Origin: Candidatus Coatesiibacteriota bacterium
GTDB lineage: Bacteria > B130-G9
Direction of reading: 5' to 3'
Length of the DNA: 7,286 nucleotides
NCBI GenBank assembly: GCA_003647755.1
Contig: QMNL01000074.1
Span: 1 to 7,286 of the forward strand
Shown: positions 5,736 to 7,286 of the stretch, in pieces
Layout: each line of letters starts with the position of its first letter
Position numbering within the stretch: position 1 is the first letter of the stretch
The notes under the pieces: model-generated
Told to the model about the DNA's origin: nothing
Seen by the model: the letters and a program-made list of their open reading frames with translations, nothing else
The model's database searches: none
Program-made: the position numbers and the translations under genes

Positions 5736-6722
5736 ATGGTTCAGGCAAGAATAATGAGCATTGGAACCTACGTTCCAGGCCGGGTCGTAACTAACGAAGA
5801 CATGATGAAGATCGTCGAGACGACCGATGAGTGGATAAGAACAATGACTGGGATAAGGGAGCGGCATTTCTGCTCTGACGGTGAGGCGTGCTCTGATCTT
5901 GCCTACAAGGCTGGTCTTGTGGCGCTGGAAAGGGCCTCAGTCGCTCCTGAGGATGTGGAGTGCATCGTCCTGGGAACGGCATCGGGCGACATGGCGTTTC
6001 CCTCGACAGCGTGCCTGACGCAGGCCAAGCTCGGCGCCAAGAACGCAATGGCGTTCGACGTCTCCGCGGGCTGTGCGGGCTTCATCTGTGGTCTTTCGGT
6101 GGCCTCAAACTTCATTAGAGCCGGGCAATACAAAACAGTGCTTGTCATTGGCAGCGAGGCGCTCTCCAAGTTTATGGATTTTGAGGACAGGACAACGTGC
6201 GTCCTGTTTGGCGATGGCGCTGGTGCGGCTGTGGTTCAGGCGTCGGACGATTCGGAGCAATCGCGCATACTATGCACTCATCTTAAATCCGATGGCTCTT
6301 ACGGCGACTCGCTGAAGCTGCCCGCGGGTGGCTCGAGAAACCCCGCGAGCATGGAGACCGTCAAGAAGAGGATGCACTACATCCACATGGACGGGCAGAC
6401 AACGTTCAAGATGGCCATCAGGTGTATGGCTGATGCCTCGAATTACGTTCTGAAAGAAGAGGGTATGACGGTCGATCAGATGAAACTTCTATTCCCTCAC
6501 CAGGCCAACTGGCGGATTATTGAGGCGCTGGTCAAGAGACTGCATGCGACAATGGACAAGATCATCCCCTCCATACAGAAGTATGGGAACACATCTGCTG
6601 CCTCGATACCGCTTTCAATTGACGATGCGCTGCGTGCCGGGATGCTTCAGAAGGGGGACCTGATCCTTCTGACGGCGTTTGGTGCTGGTTATGCGTGGGG
6701 TGCGTCGATCGTCAGGTGGTAG
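5736..6722 (+). CDS. fabH: Beta-ketoacyl-ACP synthase III
   Basis: 328 aa, full length. FabH condenses a short acyl-CoA primer (acetyl-CoA or a branched one) with malonyl-ACP to start type II fatty-acid synthesis. The Cys-His-Asn triad is visible: C113 in DVSAGCAGF (108-116), H255 in LFPHQAN (252-258) and N285 in KYGNTSAAS (282-290). The N-terminal VETTDEWIRTMTGIRERH (27-44) and FGDGAGAAVV (158-167) are family signatures. Primer preference cannot be told from these motifs. A strong Shine-Dalgarno AAGGAG (5725-5730) overlaps the plsX stop TAA and sits 5 nt before the ATG. It is the last clear operon gene; accessory sequence starts 23 nt beyond the stop with no terminator seen. Confidence 0.97.
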   Translation: MVQARIMSIGTYVPGRVVTNEDMMKIVETTDEWIRTMTGIRERHFCSDGEACSDLAYKAGLVALERASVAPEDVECIVLGTASGDMAFPSTACLTQAKLGAKNAMAFDVSAGCAGFICGLSVASNFIRAGQYKTVLVIGSEALSKFMDFEDRTTCVLFGDGAGAAVVQASDDSEQSRILCTHLKSDGSYGDSLKLPAGGSRNPASMETVKKRMHYIHMDGQTTFKMAIRCMADASNYVLKEEGMTVDQMKLLFPHQANWRIIEALVKRLHATMDKIIPSIQKYGNTSAASIPLSIDDALRAGMLQKGDLILLTAFGAGYAWGASIVRW

Positions 6723-6745
6723 TCTGGTGAGATAGCGGTTTCGGG

Positions 6746-7033
6746 ATGCAGGGCAAGAACCTTCTGTATTACGGCGATAACTTGGACATTCTCCGCGAGT
6801 TTGGGACCTCACTTCTCACTGTGGCAGCTGTAGGTAACCCTTCCAGGCAGTATTCAGGTGGAGACTTCTACCCCAATCAGAATCTGCGCATCGGGAAGCG
6901 CTTCGCTTCCGCAGTGTTTCAGGCAGCCAATGAAGGGAAGCTGCTTTACTCCGAGGCCTATCGGTTGACGGCGCTTTATGGGAAGACGTTCGACAACTAC
7001 GCAGACTATCTTGCGGGCAAAAGAGCGTCGTAA
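6746..7033 (+). CDS. Hybrid ORF: DNA methyltransferase N-terminal stub joined to ImmA/IrrE-type antitoxin C-terminal tail; probable deletion remnant
   Basis: 95 codons. Residues 2-19 (QGKNLLYYGDNLDILREF) look like the opening of beta-class adenine/cytosine DNA methyltransferases, whose next motif, the DPPF/DPPY catalytic block, is missing. From about residue 22 the sequence changes character. VGNPSRQYSGGDFYPNQ, then LRIGKRFASAV and a KTFDNYADYL ending, resemble the C-terminal tail of XRE/ImmA-IrrE metallopeptidase antitoxins that commonly sit before DUF4411 genes. The helix-turn-helix and HExxH zinc motif of such proteins are absent. The stop TAA overlaps the next ATG (TAATG), as expected if the original antitoxin gene was coupled to its partner. 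Other frames after the join hit stops quickly and show no methyltransferase motif, so this is not a simple frameshift of an intact gene. No good Shine-Dalgarno precedes the ATG. Family assignment is from memory; it may be a pseudogene. Confidence 0.6.
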   Translation: MQGKNLLYYGDNLDILREFGTSLLTVAAVGNPSRQYSGGDFYPNQNLRIGKRFASAVFQAANEGKLLYSEAYRLTALYGKTFDNYADYLAGKRAS

Positions 7034-7286
7034 TGCGAGGCGACGTGTATGTGCTCGATGCCAACGTGTTTATCGAGGCGTCACGTCGTTATTATGCATT
7101 CGATCTGGTGCCTAAGTTCTGGGAGATCTTGGTCGAATATGCATCAAATGGGCGGATTCTCAGCATTGATCGCATTAGGAAAGAACTGGGCCGAGGAAAA
7201 GACGACCTGGCAGCGTGGGTGGAAAAAGACTTCAGGAATGCATTCGCCTCAACGGATGATAAGGCGTCAATGAAGGCCTTTAAGGA
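7033..7286 (+). CDS. DUF4411 (PIN-like) family protein, toxin-antitoxin type, partial at C-terminus
   Basis: 84 complete codons are visible before the window ends. The N-terminus YVLDANVFIEASRRYYAFDL (6-25) matches the DUF4411/PIN-like opening, with D9 and E15 in the usual acidic positions. FWEIL (29-33), GRILSIDRIRKEL (40-52) and KDDLAAWV (56-63) follow the family pattern, adding the acidic candidates E51 and D57/D58. PIN-fold proteins are metal-dependent ribonucleases; DUF4411 is generally taken to be the toxin partner of an ImmA/IrrE-type antitoxin, but activity here is inference. It overlaps the preceding hybrid ORF by one base, so translation is likely coupled. What is visible has no stop or frameshift; a full gene would be roughly twice this length. 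Confidence 0.8.
   Translation, partial: MRGDVYVLDANVFIEASRRYYAFDLVPKFWEILVEYASNGRILSIDRIRKELGRGKDDLAAWVEKDFRNAFASTDDKASMKAFK

Noticed and set aside
6746..6860. Frameshifted but otherwise complete methyltransferase gene
   Set aside because: The two other plus-strand frames after residue 19 reach stops within about 12 codons and contain no DPPY/DPPF motif, so the core is missing rather than out of frame.

Overview
The window is a piece of bacterial chromosome from a lineage I cannot name with confidence. Gene content is bacterial: plsX, fabH, rpmF and ndk. The style is that of an environmental, probably uncultured bacterium: an ADP-forming acyl-CoA synthetase, a secreted formylglycine-enzyme-like protein, and short GC-rich palindromic and 'CACGAAG'-type intergenic repeats of the kind I associate with planctomycete/verrucomicrobial-like and candidate-phylum genomes. 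The taxonomic guess is inference only.

Layout. Positions 1-1929 (minus strand) hold most of a fused acyl-CoA synthetase (NDP-forming) that runs off the left edge. Its domains are in beta-then-alpha order. Positions 1930-2436 form a divergent intergenic region with two outward-facing sigma70-like promoters. Each promoter is preceded, at exactly the same distance, by a copy of an 11-bp element. Between them lies a cluster of four small palindromes with 6-bp stems and 6-nt loops (REP-like). Positions 2437-3940 (plus) hold an exported FGE/SUMF1-fold protein whose 3' end overlaps a solitary DNA methyltransferase. Positions 3941-4090 are intergenic and contain another imperfect inverted repeat.

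Positions 4091-6722 (plus) are a tight housekeeping operon: ndk, rpmF, plsX, fabH. PlsX and FabH work at the junction of fatty-acid and phospholipid synthesis. PlsX turns acyl-ACP into acyl-phosphate for glycerol-3-phosphate acylation, and FabH starts the fatty-acid chains. L32 is a traditional neighbour of these genes. ndk occupies the upstream place where a DUF177/YceD gene often sits.

Positions 6723-7286 (plus) are accessory DNA pressed against the end of fabH. A 95-codon hybrid ORF joins what looks like the first ~19 residues of a beta-class DNA methyltransferase to what looks like the C-terminal tail of an ImmA/IrrE-type antitoxin. It overlaps by one base (TAATG) the start of a DUF4411 (PIN-like) gene that leaves the window on the right. 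This looks like the scar of a deletion in a methyltransferase/toxin-antitoxin island.

The points most worth following up are this hybrid ORF beside an apparently intact DUF4411 gene, the symmetrical promoter-upstream element in the divergent region, and the palindrome cluster. I did not find a clearly new multi-gene system in the window.
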